Shown: positions 51,695 through 64,000 of the stretch, piece by piece
Layout of the letters: every line of letters starts with the position of its first letter
Numbering within the stretch: position 1 is the stretch's first letter
Assembly: GCA_037178975.1 (NCBI GenBank)
Contig: JASJZH010000004.1
Span: 8,370,001 to 8,434,000, forward strand
DNA from: Oscheius tipulae
Lineage: Eukaryota > Nematoda > Chromadorea > Rhabditida > Rhabditidae
Direction of reading: 5' to 3'
Length of the DNA stretch: 64,000 nucleotides
Notes under the pieces: generated by a model
Told to the model about the DNA's origin: nothing
The model's input: only the letters and a program-made list of their open reading frames with translations
Databases searched by the model: none
Program-made: the position numbers and the translations under genes

Positions 51695-53673
51695 TCAATC
51701 TTGAATTCCTGTCTCAGCATTGAGCGACTTCATAGCGATAGAATCTGCATCTGAAATGCGTCTGGTGTTTCTGGTCGACGGCGAGTAGACGAGCGAGGTT
51801 TTCTGTGTAAGAAAGGACTTCTCTCGGTTAATCCGCGAGCTGCAATCTGTACCATGTTGATCAATTGGGGCCGTGGCTACCTGTCAAGTTTGGCACCGCA
51901 GAAGACAACGTACACCCAGTTGTTACATGTGTGAAACATTTTGCGCCGGAATGTCTGGGATGTCAGGCAGAAGAGCACAACATTGAGCATCTTCCCGGTC
52001 AGGACGAGTTGGTTGGCCATGACTGATGCCTCACGGAGGTATCTGAAATAGGGGAAGTCTGTTTATTGGAAATACATATCTGGACGAAAAGAAAAACGCT
52101 ATAATAGTTTTGACAGGAGCGAGCGATATTATGGGTGAGACTGCGCCAGTCCTTCATGTTTCCCACCTGTACTATCTAGTGTTGCCGTCCACATGATATA
52201 GCCAACGATTTGGTTGTGTTTGTTTGTTGTGTGTGCGTGTTTTATCAAACTTACGGGAGTTGCGGGAACATATGAGTCAAGCAGTAGACCACCGCCGACG
52301 GTCCTTGAGTTAATGAGAAACAGCTGACTATAGCCAGGACAGTATGGGTCATCTTTCTCTCCTGTTCCTGACGAGCACAACCAACAGAGCTGACTGACCG
52401 CTGTACTAGGAGATCCTATAATCAAGCATTACCTCATTTTGTCTCAAGTAGTACCTGGCTATTTCTCTGCTTTACCAGTCTTATCAACGACACATTTAGT
52501 AGTGCCACTGCACAAATCGGGAAGAGAACGGCAAAAACGGCGTTCGAGTAGACGGATAGCGCAATCCATCTTTTCGTGAAGCGAGAAGTTGGATTGAGGC
52601 GGCGGCCGAATGAATCCAGCACGTTGTTGTAGCACATGCCGACAAGTTGTTGACCGGAGCAGACGAGATAGTTGAAGCATGTGTACGAGAAGTGGTGGTA
52701 GCTGAAAGAATTTAATTTTGTTCAGACTACATGAAGTCGGTGTCCCCCTCAAGTCATAGCCTGTTTCTCAAGGAAGTGCGCAAGTAAAGCGTGAGAAAAT
52801 GATGCAGGAAATAATATGGATAGGAATAATAATAGACTCCTTGGTACACTATTTATCTATTCAGATTGAACTAAGTGCAAAGGTTGGCAGGTGACAGCGG
52901 ATATGGCTGGTCACACTGGTGAATTGTAAATGCTTACCTAGTCAAGACGAACGTTCCAGTAAAGATCCCACCAGCAATCAGACAGATCTGCTTGATCTGA
53001 AAACCATAGCAATTCAGGTACTCTCTGTTTTTACATTGTAATCGTCCAGCGATCTGAAAGGATACTTGATGACCAGCAGTCTCTCAAGAGAGATAGCCAA
53101 GACAAACCTAAAAGTTTGGATATCCCCCATGTTCAATGACTTTTTACCAGATAGCTGCAGCCGAAAACCAATTGGTCAGAGCTCCAAAGTGAACCTTTGT
53201 CGAGAAGAGAAAGTATCGGAAGCCGACATTGTTTCCCAAGGTGTCCGTTGCTGAGAAGAAGTGGGGGAGCATCATGATGAACACCAAGATGTCGCAGAGA
53301 GCTAAGAAGGCCAAGAGATGGTTAGCCCTAAAAACTTTCGGCAATCTTTAGGTCTCTGGCTGTTGTCACTGCTCTTTTTTGACACCTAGGTTTTCATTAC
53401 GAAGGACGTGATGAGGCAGCGATCAAAATTGCTCTCGAGGGGCAGAAACACTCACCGATTCTTCATGTGGCGGCTGACCAGTACGGACATTGTAAGCAGA
53501 TTTCCAAAGACGGTTATGAAGAACTGGAAGGGGAAGATAGCCTACACATTTTTTGTTACTGTAGATACAGAAGAAATGCTTACGCGATTGATGTTCTTCT
53601 CCAAGTCGCTCATCAAAATCAGCTGGCTTTCTGGGAAGCATTTCTCCGAAAGCGGTATGCTCCCGTTGGACAT
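51695..53673 (-). CDS. FMRFamide-like neuropeptide receptor (GPCR), complete
   Basis: Exons 53673-53584, 53541-53456, 53327-53148, 53107-53035, 52996-52938, 52701-52455, 52415-52255, 52042-51881, 51839-51695; 400 residues, all phases consistent. N-terminal glycosylation site NGS. TM1 is FFITVFGNLLTMSVL. TM2 is LLAFLALCDILVFIMML. TM3 ends SAAAIW, followed by FVLAISLERLLVIKYPF. TM5 is FAVLFPICAVALLNV. TM6 is VLAIVSCFSLTQGPSA. TM7 has QLVLTGKMLNVVLFCLTS. TM3, TM6 and TM7 motifs are shared with the receptor at 28.2-30.3 kb, so both belong to one subfamily. Likely responds to an RFamide peptide in neurons or muscle; the ligand is unknown. Confidence 0.93.
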
Positions 53674-56600
53674 GTTTTGTCGACGGGCCTCTAAACTTAG
53701 TGGGTATAATGCATCAAGTGGCTAGAACAGAAATAATCAAGGAGATGGTTGACTGAGAATGGCAGAGTAAACAGGAGGAGGGCTAAATAGTGCATTAAGA
53801 GAGAGAGAGAGACACAAGAAGGGGGGAAGAAACCAGAGAACACGAATGTGTAGAGTATCCGGAGTTTTACGGGCCTTTGATGTCAGGAAGGGCAGACCTT
53901 TTAGGGAGAGAAAAGGAATCAGCTCGTGAGGAGCAGGTCAGGAATTAGATGACATCTATTTAGATGTTCTAATTAAATAGAGACAGTCACCCGAAAAGGG
54001 TCATCACTTCAAAAAACTGTTTGAATTTCAAATTTTCAACAGAGAAGGGATGAAACTTTCATAGACAGCAACAGAAATCATGTCGAAAGATGACTCAGAA
54101 TGTTTGCTTTTCGAGAATATTTATGCCTACCAGAGCCCTCGAGACCTGTTAACATTATTCAGGAGATAGGTCAATCAGCACTGGTGTGGTGAAGGCGTAA
54201 TGCAGATTCAGAGCCGAAGATCTAACTTTTCGAGATCACCATTCGTTTTGCAAGCTTTTAAGTTTTTCAGGAACTGTATTCTTCCAAGATTTATAAACGA
54301 CTCTACCTTTTCTAGAAATTCTTGACACTAAACCTGACTATTGTTTCCATCATTCTAACTCTATGCTATTGTTAATTGTTGAGCTATGTCAACCACCACT
54401 ATCTAATCAAAACATGTGTGTGTCACTTTAAATTGGAATCGAGAGCTTAGAACTTTCTGTCTCTCCCAAATGATTACTTTAGAAGAGAAGGTGCCAAACA
54501 TCTGCTGGCAGTTTTTCAAGTTGAGACCAGTCAGTCAATCTCGGGTTTGTGTTTTTTCTCCCAAGAGTAAAATTAAGAGTTCATTGCTTAAAGATCTGCA
54601 AGGAAGTAAAACCTGATGGATGCAAAGAAGGAAGACTGTAATTAAAATTCTAGGGTGAATTTCAAAGAACATGGTCTAGGGTGTATCAGAAAGCTCAATT
54701 AGTGCAACACCTACTCAGTGTTTACGCTAGAGTTTAACCGGCATGATCTGGTTGAAAAAGTGAGCGAAATCAGAGAATCTGTCACGGGAGAAGGAGTGAG
54801 AATGCGTGCCGTAAGGTTCAGGAAAAACGACGCCCTTGTGAGCAACGACACCCTGGGGGATCTGATATAGGGGGAAGCGGATAGAGTCAAGAGAGCTATA
54901 CCTTGTCTGATTCTGTATCGTAAAAATGACTGTTAGTAGTTTAAAGTTCACACACTTTCGTGTACTAACCATGAGAAAGGCCTGTAATCGCGAAGGCGGT
55001 TAATAACCGTCTTGGCAGATACATTAGTGTTCAAAAAGTGATGCGAGTGGTCAGTCTGGCGGATCTTTGTCTCGAGGTGAATTTTCAAGGGAGAAGAGAC
55101 TTGCTTGAGTAGATAGGGGAGAAGAATGCGATTGTCTAACAGCTGGAGGTGTACTCTGGGGCATTCCCAGGTTTGTTATAGAAGAAGTAATGCTTCAAGG
55201 GCGCTCTCGAGTAGCACATGGTTGCCCATATGATTAGATCTTGTGTGAGGATTTGACGTCAAAATATGTGGGTAAACTGGAAGATTTCAATTTATTTTCT
55301 CTTTTTACAACCTAGTGTACTGTCTTTCTCAACTTGTCAACCTGTCATTTATGTTCTTACCAAGACAAGAACAAAAAGTATAGAGCATGAAAGGTAGTGG
55401 GTGAAATAAGCAATGGTTTTTGATCAGGAACCTAACAAACTGCGAAGGTGGAGTCGAAAAGAAGACGCCGCTGCATTCTATGGACTTCTGGACTAGCTCC
55501 AATTTGAGAGCCTGCGTGAGCTGCTGCTGCGATTTCTTGGATGCATGACGGGTTTCAAGAACTGAGAGAGGGATGGAAGACAACTTTTGCAAAATATCCA
55601 ATTAGACCTGTTTTCAAAGGAAGTGTGCCAGTGGAAGAAACACTGAGAATGACGCTGACAGAGCGTGTGTACACGGAGAGAGATGTTCCAATCAGAATCT
55701 GCCATCTGTGGGCCTACTAAATTTGTTCCTCGCGTCATTTTAAACGTTCGGTCGGGGAGACGAGCTGCTTTTTAGTTTCCCGCCCAAACCAGGAAGAGAG
55801 GCGCTAAGCGTGGAGAAGGGTTTAGATAAAACGAACATCTGGCTACCGCCTCTTGACTTTTCGGCTGTTTGATCGAAGCCAGGAGGCGCAATAAAACGGG
55901 CTTGAGAAGTGACACATGTCCAGGAGAGGGAGGTGACAGATCTTAGGGTTCAGACCCTAAAGGATACCAGATATAAAAAGACAGAGAGACGGAGAGTCAG
56001 TCTGACTGGTCAAAAACAAAAAACTTCAAGACAGAGAACAGAACCTGCTACCCTCGTTTTGTGAGTACACAAAATCAAAACATACCTCCACCGGAAGCCT
56101 CCTTAGTTCACAAGGTAAAAGGTATTGACATCACCATACATGGATCACTTCACTTGGAGTTTTTTGGTTTTGAATCTCAAGTATTCGCATGTCATTCGAA
56201 CAGAAGTCATATGAGAGTGCTAGTGAGCATATCTTGATGACACCGAGGAAAACACGTCTAGGTGATGTACGCGTATATTTCAGGCACTTAGCGGATCTCC
56301 GGACATGCTTGCCCTTTAAAAACACGTTAATGTTTCAAAGTAGCTGGAGGTTTCTGATCTGAGGTCTGATAAAAGGAATGATTTCGAGCAGAAAATCTTT
56401 TGTTAACAGATGCATTTTATCCCCTCTAATCTCGTAAAACAGCTATCTTAAGAACGCCATGTGTCAGCGGATTACTTACAATGTTATGAGACCAACGCTT
56501 TTAGAATATTGTTAGTTTCTGTCAACTGCATGCAACACAAAGTTTGTGCAATTAGGTGCAAATTGGCGGCTGAGGTTGAATGTTCACGAACGTGAGAACC

Positions 56601-57660
56601 CAATTAAACAGAGTAACATAGGCATGGTTACATTGAGAAAGTGAAGTACGGACATTATTGAACAAGGAGGATTGAAAAATGTCCACTGTGGTTACCCAAG
56701 ACTTTGGGAAAGTCCTAAGTTCTCCAACAAACCATGACTCCTTAGAAAATGGTAGCACTTGGTTACGCAATTGGAAGCTTTCGCTCAATTTGCTACTGGT
56801 CGCCCGGGACTTTTCAATTTCATCGTTAAATTCACAAAAAATGACATAAACGATATTTGTAGGACCAGACACTAACAATGTATGCCTTGCAGGCTGTTGA
56901 GTCATAAAGTTGCAGTAAATGAGGATCCAAACACCAACTTTCGCTGTGCTTAATATTATTAATATTATGCTTCAAAACTATTGAATGGATGTTGATTTAC
57001 CACCAGTAAAGACAGCACAGTGTGCAAAGAAGAGATGGCTCATATAATAGCTTTCTTCACTTGTGCATCCTTTCTCGAACTTCCCCAACTCTAATTCGTC
57101 AGAGGTAATGAGACTGGCCCGGGCTGACATCTTGTAGCGTAAAAAGTAAAGCACACGTGAACAAGAGCTGAAGAGAGGCTAAGTGAGGCGCAGAAAGGTA
57201 GTCTCATTTGTCTTTGTTCATCCGTGTGGTCATTGGTAGAGAGGGGGATTCGTAAACAATCATTTTCAGAGAAAGGCAAGTCTGGACATCAGTTCTATTT
57301 GTGAGAGAATAGGTAGGTAAGCTGTGATTTGTGGACTATGGGTTGTACTCAGCAATTTTGAGGATTATCATCAGAAAAGCAGATTTGAGAACAGCGCGAC
57401 TTCTAAATATGAGATCTAGCCGGAAATAAAACTGTGTACACCAAGAGTTTTGAACATGGCATTTAGAGAGCTTCCTAGTTCCACTCGAAAAGTTTCTTCT
57501 TTAGCCTCGGTCTTTGTCTCGTGCAGAACGACTCACTCCACATTAAGTACTGTTTGAGCAACAGACTGGACTGCAAACAACGTTTTCGCCCCTGGATAAG
57601 CGCAACGATACTCGCACTCTTTGGCTCCAAACTACCGACAAATTTCTGCGATTCTCAGAA
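53674..57660. other. Largely non-coding stretch with one weak coding candidate
   Basis: No gene with consistent splicing. A minus-strand open stretch at about 54,950-55,195 (LLPYLLKQVSSPLKIHLE) and a further one near 54,735-54,870 (VVAHKGVVFPEPYGTHS, preceded by a TATATCAG acceptor) look more protein-like than chance, but they do not join in frame. An in-frame stop follows the first. A TATA-like ATATAAAAAG at 55,971 is followed by a donor-like GTGAGT near 56,062, hinting at a 5' exon. Confidence 0.3.
54735..55195 (-). CDS. Possible unrecognised gene fragment
   Basis: Two adjacent minus-strand open stretches with even, amphipathic composition; see the surrounding entry. I do not recognise the product and cannot connect the pieces without a frame change. 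Could be a pseudogene. Confidence 0.2.
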
Positions 57661-59761
57661 ATGGCTCAACTTCAACTATTCTTGACTATCCTTTTCGCAA
57701 TAGTCTATAATACTTCTTGTGATAAAAGCTGCGGTCTTGCGGAACAGTGCACAGACCCCTTCAGAAACCTCAGGGACCTGACTGTGTGCAGGATTTCTGA
57801 TGCAATGAGGTCAAACTCTTTGGAGAAGGTAAGTCGGATTCATTTGAACTGTTCACAATGGCTATCGCCACTCCAGTTAAATTTTGAGCGTCCACAAGAA
57901 CATGTTAGAAGGAGCAGAGGCTAGTGAAATTGGGGGACCAATTACCTAGAGCGTGCCAAGTATATCAAAGTATGTCTTAAAATAAGTTGCCACAGATTGT
58001 TTTGAGTGAATGGAAAAATAGGTGCAACTGACAACCATTATTTTAGTTTAGACGGCTAGTTTTGGAGTTTAGGCATTAGAGAAAAAACCGGATCAACCGC
58101 TCCAATATAACAACAAACAGTTTCAAGGGAGTGTTCCCTTGAAACTGTTAGACGCGTATTACGCTCAATTGTCGCTACACAATCTTGCCCATTTTGGTTG
58201 GGTCAACATCTCATATGACATTATATGCAGTCAGAGGTCAGGGGCAAGCTTGTGGAATCTTGGAGATACTGTTTTATTAATCTCCCTTTTGAAAATACCG
58301 GTTCTAAAGAATGGGTAAACTGCCGCATTTATAGAAGAATTACTGAAAAACACAAACTAATGCTACAATTTGGATCGGACTATGTAGCATTTCGTGGTAC
58401 TTTCTGCACTTTCTATTTCAGGTCTTCAAGTCACTCGTAACCCAGTACTGCAATGGGAAAACACTGGACCAGATAGGATCACGTGAGTGTGGACCTACCT
58501 CCCATCGAAGTGCTTCATATTTTTAGGCATGGAAACAACGCTAATGGCAAGCGGAGACATTGGTCTAATGAGCACGGGAATGGCGCTATTTGTCCCGTTT
58601 GAGAAATGCATCCAGGATCACGGCACAGACGTAACGACAGTAATTAATTCAGTAGGAAGAGCCGTCAAAACAGCGTTTAAAGACATCTTTGACGAGGTGA
58701 GGCAACCAACATTTTGAGAGGAAGAGGGAGAGGGGGAAGTGGGCAAATTCCCAGAAGAGACTCTATTTCGCGCCATCTCTAAAGTGCGGATCAGATAAAA
58801 TTGAAATAATGAGTATTTTGGGCTCATTTCTTGGTGACAGGCACGAGAGCATAAGCTATAATTTGACCGTCTCTAGGCGTCAAAAAACACTAGGCTATTT
58901 TGACGCTTCGTAAACTAGAATATCAGCTGCTCGAACAGTTAATGAGCTGGTTAAGATAAGTAGTTCAAGAAACGTGTGTACGAGAACAAAACAATAAACA
59001 GCATAGGACTTAAAAGGTATTCTGTATTCTTTATGATGAATGTTAGAGATTTAATTGATAGGGAAGGAATGATACGTAGTTCAAAAAGGATCATATTGTA
59101 GAAGGAAATACTGAATGGCCAAATCATTAAGATGTTTTCGACCTTCTCCAGTCTAATTCGGACAGTCAAGGAGTATGTTTCAAGTTTCAAGAAAAGGGTG
59201 GTACCTACAAAGGCACAAGTAATTTGGCAAAAAAACCATTTTTGGAAGGCATTGTATAAAGCTTGTGCCAGGGTATTGACTGTTCTGTGGAAAGTGATTT
59301 TGACGCTTACAACTATCGCGGAAAAAAACACGTCTATTGCTTTCCAACTGATAGTTTTTTTTGTAAGTCGTTCAATAAAGTAATTAAACAATTCGAGCAG
59401 ACAAGCTCAAATGACCAAGTCTATAGTTGACGTGTTTACCCTAATCTCCTCTGTCTCATCACTTGTCGGCTACCGAATCAACTTCCACTCCTTTCCCAAA
59501 AACAATCACTTAGGCGATTAAAGTGGCAGCTCCCTATAAAGGAAAATGCAGTGACCCGGAGCTCTTTGACACAATTGGCCGCTTCGCATGTCCCAAAATG
59601 ACGCACAACATGGTCCAAAAGGTGAGAGGAGGGTAGAGATGAGTGGAAAAGAAACTTTTTTTTTTCAGCTCTTCAATACGATAAAAGCCAAAGTCGGAAG
59701 CTCGTATGAATGTTTCAAGCCATTGGATGGAAAATTACTTCATATGAGTCCGTATGAATAA
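57661..59761 (+). CDS. Secreted Cys-containing protein of unknown family
   Basis: Exons 57661-57828, 58422-58482, 58527-58696, 59514-59621, 59669-59761; 199 residues, every phase consistent. A signal peptide (MAQLQLFLTILFAIVYNTS) is followed by helical regions with eight spaced Cys: CDKSCG, QC, VC, QYC, KC, KC, FAC, YEC. The layout resembles nematode secreted proteins with repeated helix-Cys patterns (for example DUF19-like/T20D4.11-type), but I cannot place it firmly. Introns 1 and 3 are long (about 590 and 820 nt) for this genome; intron 3 contains an open stretch (59132-59380) that might be a skipped exon. No homologue in the window. Confidence 0.7.
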
Positions 59762-61640
59762 AGTTCCCGCCGTTTTTAGACTCCAAAAACAGATCTCTGT
59801 CCTGGCTCAAAAAGGAAACATTCTGAGAGAGTGGTTGAGCAAATATAGGCCGGTAGATGCTATTACAAAAGCGTAGACCGAGACATAGAAAGACAGATAC
59901 CGAAGAGAATCAGAGTGATAGAGGTACAGAGACAGATAGATAGATAGATGCTCCACCTCTTAGAATAGAGAAAAGAGAACAGCTTGTTTTTGTTAACCTC
60001 CAGATTCATTCTCTCTCTCCCTCTCCATAATTGAATGATCGTTGAGAATGACCTAGTTGGTGTATCCGAACGAAGTAGAACAGAAGGGAATGTCGCTGAT
60101 AAAAGAAGTTGTGATCCAATGGGTACACCCACGTGCACACGTGCAAAAATGTGAGGCTATAATGGATTTAAGGACAAAAAAAGAACGTGCATGTATTTAG
60201 TGTGAGAACGTCATTATTTTGCATTAATAACGAGAAGAGAGTGAGAGAGAGAGAGAAGAGCAAGAAGTGATTTGGGAGCAAAGAAAAACGCCGAATTTAG
60301 CCGCAAAAAGTAGTAAGAGTTGCTTCCCAGAATGAGCTGCTATTTTCACACTACCGTATCTGGCCAAAGGATTTGCGCGAGCCCAAACAGCAAATAAGGA
60401 CTGTGAGAAGGAAAAACAGAAAACAAATAAGGTAGTAATGCCCATACATGAGTAAGTCAACTTTGACAAGATGCTTCTTCCTACTCCCCTTGGTCAGAAG
60501 CCTGTCGTGTCTCTCGCTTCTGCCAAAACAACTCATTGTTTCCGCCTGCATAACAAATTGTCCTAGTTTAAAACTCGGAGGCAAAACAATGTGGTAGCGA
60601 ATGATATCTCTTTTCTTAATGCGATGTGGCATCCTCTGCGCGAACTCTAAACTGACAGCTGATAATATGAGAACTTGCCTCTGAACTTTTATCGCAAAAA
60701 CAGCTTACTTTGAAGAAAGAGAGGATTTTGGAAGGGGGGGAAAGTAACAAAAGATGAGGGGAAGTTGTCAGCCAGTCCGACCCCACAGACTATGTCGGTT
60801 TCCGTGGATTTTCCAGACCGATGGACGTCTAATGGTTCGGTGCAGTCGACTATGAGAGAGCCATTTCCGCAATGAGAAAGTATTGGTATGGAGCTTCTTG
60901 TCGGTGCATGCTTTTTGGGACAGGGAACAAGAATTGTTAAATAAGACAGAATTTTCTTATTTTCCCACTGTAACTATTGACTCGGGTAAGAAACGGATCG
61001 CTTTATTTCACAATAGAAATGTCATTTTGAAACACCGGTGAAAGAGTTTGACAAACCGAGATGGTACGAGGGAGACAACACGAAAAAGTCGTTAAATTCT
61101 CGTAGCCAAAGATATGCTATGGATGTGTACCGCTATCACGATTCAAAAACTGGTAGTTTTTATTGTTTTTCATAACAAAGACCAGTTTTTCGAAAAATCA
61201 TCAGGAATTCAAAAACCCAATGTTTCCCAATGAAAAACTCTTCTGCATGATTCGTGCTCCCAAAACTGGTATTCCAATGTGTTTAATGTTTTTTCACTAC
61301 ACCTATATCCGGCTAGCAAGATCCAACATATGTGACGTCTAGACCAAGGTTCGAAGCTGAAGTATAAATTGCAGCAAGATTGCAAGTATGGAGTCATTGA
61401 TCGTTCTGGGTAGGATTTCTATTCGCAGTTAACAAGATCTTATAAACCACAAAAGCATGTTGGTTGTCATAAAATGAAGAATGAGCGTGTAAAGATTAGC
61501 TGTTATGATGTGTTTTGTTCGTCGCCGCTGGCGCTCTTAAACCCGGGACAGCTGTTCTTCCCACCCAGGAATCCCAAAAAGATCTCGTGGATCAAAGAGT
61601 AGTAGAGGGACCCAATCCAAATTACACAGTGTCATCGTGA
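59762..61640. other. Intergenic with GA-rich and AGAT tracts
   Basis: Contains AGATAGATAGAT at about 59,935 and a GAGAGAGA tract at about 60,240. A short open stretch near 60,793 (MSVSVDFPDRWTSNG) ends in a stop and could be a 5' exon of the next gene. Nothing else supported. Confidence 0.35.
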
Positions 61641-61746
61641 GATGTTTTGGTGGTCATCCAAAGGGACCCCCGGCTGTCACATTACAGCTAGCTGGTCCCC
61701 CTCTGGTCAGCTTTCCGGGGTCACAGCAACATTTCTCGTGCGCGAG

Positions 61747-64000
61747 ATGAGCAACCCGGCAGCACCCTATTCTGCCAGGGACATCATTGACAGGTTGGTT
61801 TTCTTTTCACTTTTTGGGGAGAATCAAATGACTCACTCCATTTGGCTAGAACCAAGTTCTCTGTCGGGCGGATGTTTTTAATTTAGAGAGACTCTTGGAA
61901 AAGAGGAAGCAGCAGTCTTCTGACTTGGCGACCTCTCATCCTTGAGTTTAGATGAAAAAAAACAAGTGTTTTGGTTGAAAGATGTGAGGTATGTAGTGGG
62001 GACCGTCTGCTGATGTTATGTCTTCAATGAAATGTTGTGAAAGATGCAATGACAGGCAGTTTGACAGGTATCTTTAATACAAAGGGCCGTCTGTGACTTT
62101 GGAGATATGCCATTGGTAGATAGAAAAAAAAACAGAGGCATAGTGACAAAGAGACAGAGAGACAGAAATCATGGTTAAGACTCTAACTCTGTGTAACTTC
62201 TCAAAAACAAGCACCTAGATAGTCCGGATCTACTTTACTTTTATGTCCGACATATTCTGTGTTTTTCAGATACGAATCCGAAGAAGATGAGTTTGTCCGG
62301 GAGCTGGAAGAGATGCGACGGAATCTTCAAGGAAAGGAAGAAGAGATTCCCCAGGATCCTGCTCCCATTCTCAGTAGGTCTTTACATTTTTGCTTCCAGA
62401 TTTTCCAGGCAGCCGTAAAGTTGCTAAAGAGGAACAGATTGCCTTGTCTCTCGGCGTTGGGCACTATTCTTTCCTGCTGACCTCAATGTTTCCAGGCGTC
62501 CTCTGCAGCCTTGTCGACGAGATCGGATCTCTCCGATCCGAAAACCGACATTTGAAAACACGCCTAGCTCCTTCTCCAAGCAGGACAAAGGTCGAATCTT
62601 GAGAACGAAAACAATAATAATGATTTTCAGAACATGGTCCAGAGAATGTCAGCAATTTTTGATGGGAGAGCCTCAGCAGCTAGCATCATTCCAAAACTTA
62701 GGCGACCAGCTCATGCAGAAATAAGGACAGGAGCCCGGGAGAGGCTTTCAACCCCGCCAAGGAAGGATTGCCTAACTACTTCTTCAATCTCGACCGACTT
62801 CTCAGACAATAGGAACCGGGCTCCGCCACTGGTGGAGCCGGAAATGAGCGACAGTGATATTGACGAGAACGTGTTTTCAGAGGTGGGTTTCTCTGTCTCT
62901 CTATCTTACTTCTTTCTCTTACGTTGTCTGTCAGATAACTTCTTCTTTAGGATCAGCAAGACTACTCTCGCCGCTCTCGACGAGGAGCAGTCCGGCGATG
63001 CGAAATGTCTCTCAGCGAATGTACTTCACCTTCCTCAGCATCTTCTAGCCGAGAGCCTAGTGAAGCCATGACTACCAGCAGATCATCTTTCTTCGAAATC
63101 TTCGGTTTTCGTCGTCGAAGAGGAGTAGAAGCTGCCACCTCTCCATTGCCCCCAACCAAGCCGATTCTAAAAAAGAAAAAGCGACGCATGTCTCAAGAAG
63201 AGAACACTCTTCACTATGCTTCCAGTGAGATGTTTCATCCAGGTTCGAGGAGACCCCTAGTTACGAAGGTTTGATTTTTTTTTTCGCTATAGAAGTTGAG
63301 TACTCCAGCCACCGAGACCAGCTTCTTACTATCCGAGGGAGGATTCTGAGGATTCTGATAATATGAGAGCCAGGAAAGCCACTTCATTCCTGGATATTCA
63401 TAGTAACAGAGGACCAAATAGTGAGTTCAAGATATTAGTGTTATCTGTTCTCCGTCCTAATTTTTCTGTCTCACTGTCTCTTCGCTGTGGGCAAGGTTTT
63501 CAGACCTTTTGATCTCAACCCCGAACCCTCTTAAAAATATGTAATATTCATTCAGGCAGCATTCCCGCTCGTGTTGACTGGGAGACCCGACATCGCCACG
63601 AGAAAGATAATCTGATGGCTCAGATCGAGGAGATGAAGCTTCGAAATCAGCGTCTAGTCGAGCAGCTCCGTGAGAAAAGCTCCCAGTTCAGCAAGCTACA
63701 GGTGCACACAAACAGAATGGAGGAACAGGTACCTTTGCTATTTTTAGATCAATTACTGTTCAGCTCGATCGCTGTCTCAAGAAACAGTCCTTCAATGAGA
63801 AAGTGGATATGATGCTTCTCGACCAAAAAATTGTCAAAGTTCCTGAAGCCATTTTGGAGAACGTCGAAGATCGACTTCGACAATTCGACTCTGCTGCCAG
63901 AACTTGTCGGAATGAAGTGAATATCAACTGCCAGAAGGTAGGTTCCCTAAGTCCGTGATTTTCGAATCGTTCCGTTCCACTGTTCCGCTTCTTGCAGCTA
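61747..64000 (+). CDS. Coiled-coil protein, 5' part; runs off right edge
   Basis: Exons 61747-61793, 62270-62373, 62400-62590, 62631-62882, 62951-63268, 63309-63420, 63556-63728, 63764-63937 and one beginning at 63998; all phases agree. The N-terminus MSNPAAPYSARDIID is followed by EDEFVRELEEMRRNL. Short coiled coils follow (LVDEIGSLRSENRHLKTRL), then a long Ser/Arg/Pro-rich middle with basic patches (FRRRRG, KKKKRR) and acidic DSDIDEN, then heptads from MAQIEEMKLRNQRLVEQL onwards. It has the look of a cytoskeletal or centrosomal scaffold; I do not recognise the family. An in-frame Met at 61642 would add 35 residues. The C-terminus is outside the window. Confidence 0.75.

Noticed and set aside
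59132-59383. Plus-strand frame of 83 codons and its minus-strand counterpart
   Set aside because: Both lie in intron 3 of the secreted protein gene; without transcript data there is no reason to call a gene, although an alternative exon remains possible.
1-64000. CRISPR arrays, operons of bacterial type, integrases or phage genes
   Set aside because: No regularly spaced repeats; genes are intron-rich and eukaryotic throughout, so no sign of bacterial contamination.

Overview
The window is nuclear DNA of a nematode; the species cannot be named from sequence alone. The evidence is a cuticle collagen with the nematode N-terminal domain, a DB-module secreted protein, large numbers of nematode-type chemoreceptor genes, FMRFamide-type peptide receptors, and many 35-50 nt GT-AG introns. 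Most gene models below were spliced by eye. Those marked as complete keep one reading frame across every junction and end at a stop codon.

Left part (1-14,460). Two related blocks, each a TAK1-like protein kinase followed by a cuticle collagen, lie on the minus strand (1-3,700 and about 9,350-14,457). Exon lengths and intron positions match, and the spacer between the two genes is shared, so this is a segmental duplication. In copy 1 a 5'-truncated RTE-like retroelement with an 11-bp target-site duplication has split the exon between the HRD and DFG motifs, and the collagen has lost its first exon. In copy 2 two fold-back elements fill one kinase intron up to its 3' splice site. The copy 2 kinase reads on into acidic linker exons, followed on the same strand by a kelch-repeat coding region. 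These are either two adjacent genes or one kinase-linker-kelch gene.

Middle part (15,000-45,000). This is a chemoreceptor-rich region. Five intact Srh/Str-like receptors (16.6, 18.4, 36.5, 40.6 and 42.0 kb), one intact receptor of a second subfamily (43.5-44.9 kb) and at least four broken copies are present. Between them lie a SWEET sugar transporter with a tRNA-Ile gene in an intron, an FMRFamide-like peptide receptor, a small Cys-rich secreted peptide, and a DB-module protein. The region carries many inverted-repeat elements. One, with a 9-bp duplication, adjoins a 5'-truncated receptor. Another, with a 3-bp TAA duplication, sits inside a receptor exon. An exon of the peptide receptor has been copied in inverted orientation about 5.5 kb away.

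Right part (45,000-64,000). This holds a small heat-shock protein with a heat-shock-element-like promoter, a C-type lectin with a Thr-rich linker, a Tra2-like RRM protein, an SSAT-like acetyltransferase, a second FMRFamide-like receptor, an unrecognised Cys-containing secreted protein, and the 5' part of an unrecognised coiled-coil protein that runs off the right edge. Long stretches (22.2-28.2 kb, 53.7-57.6 kb, 59.8-61.6 kb) show no gene I can support.
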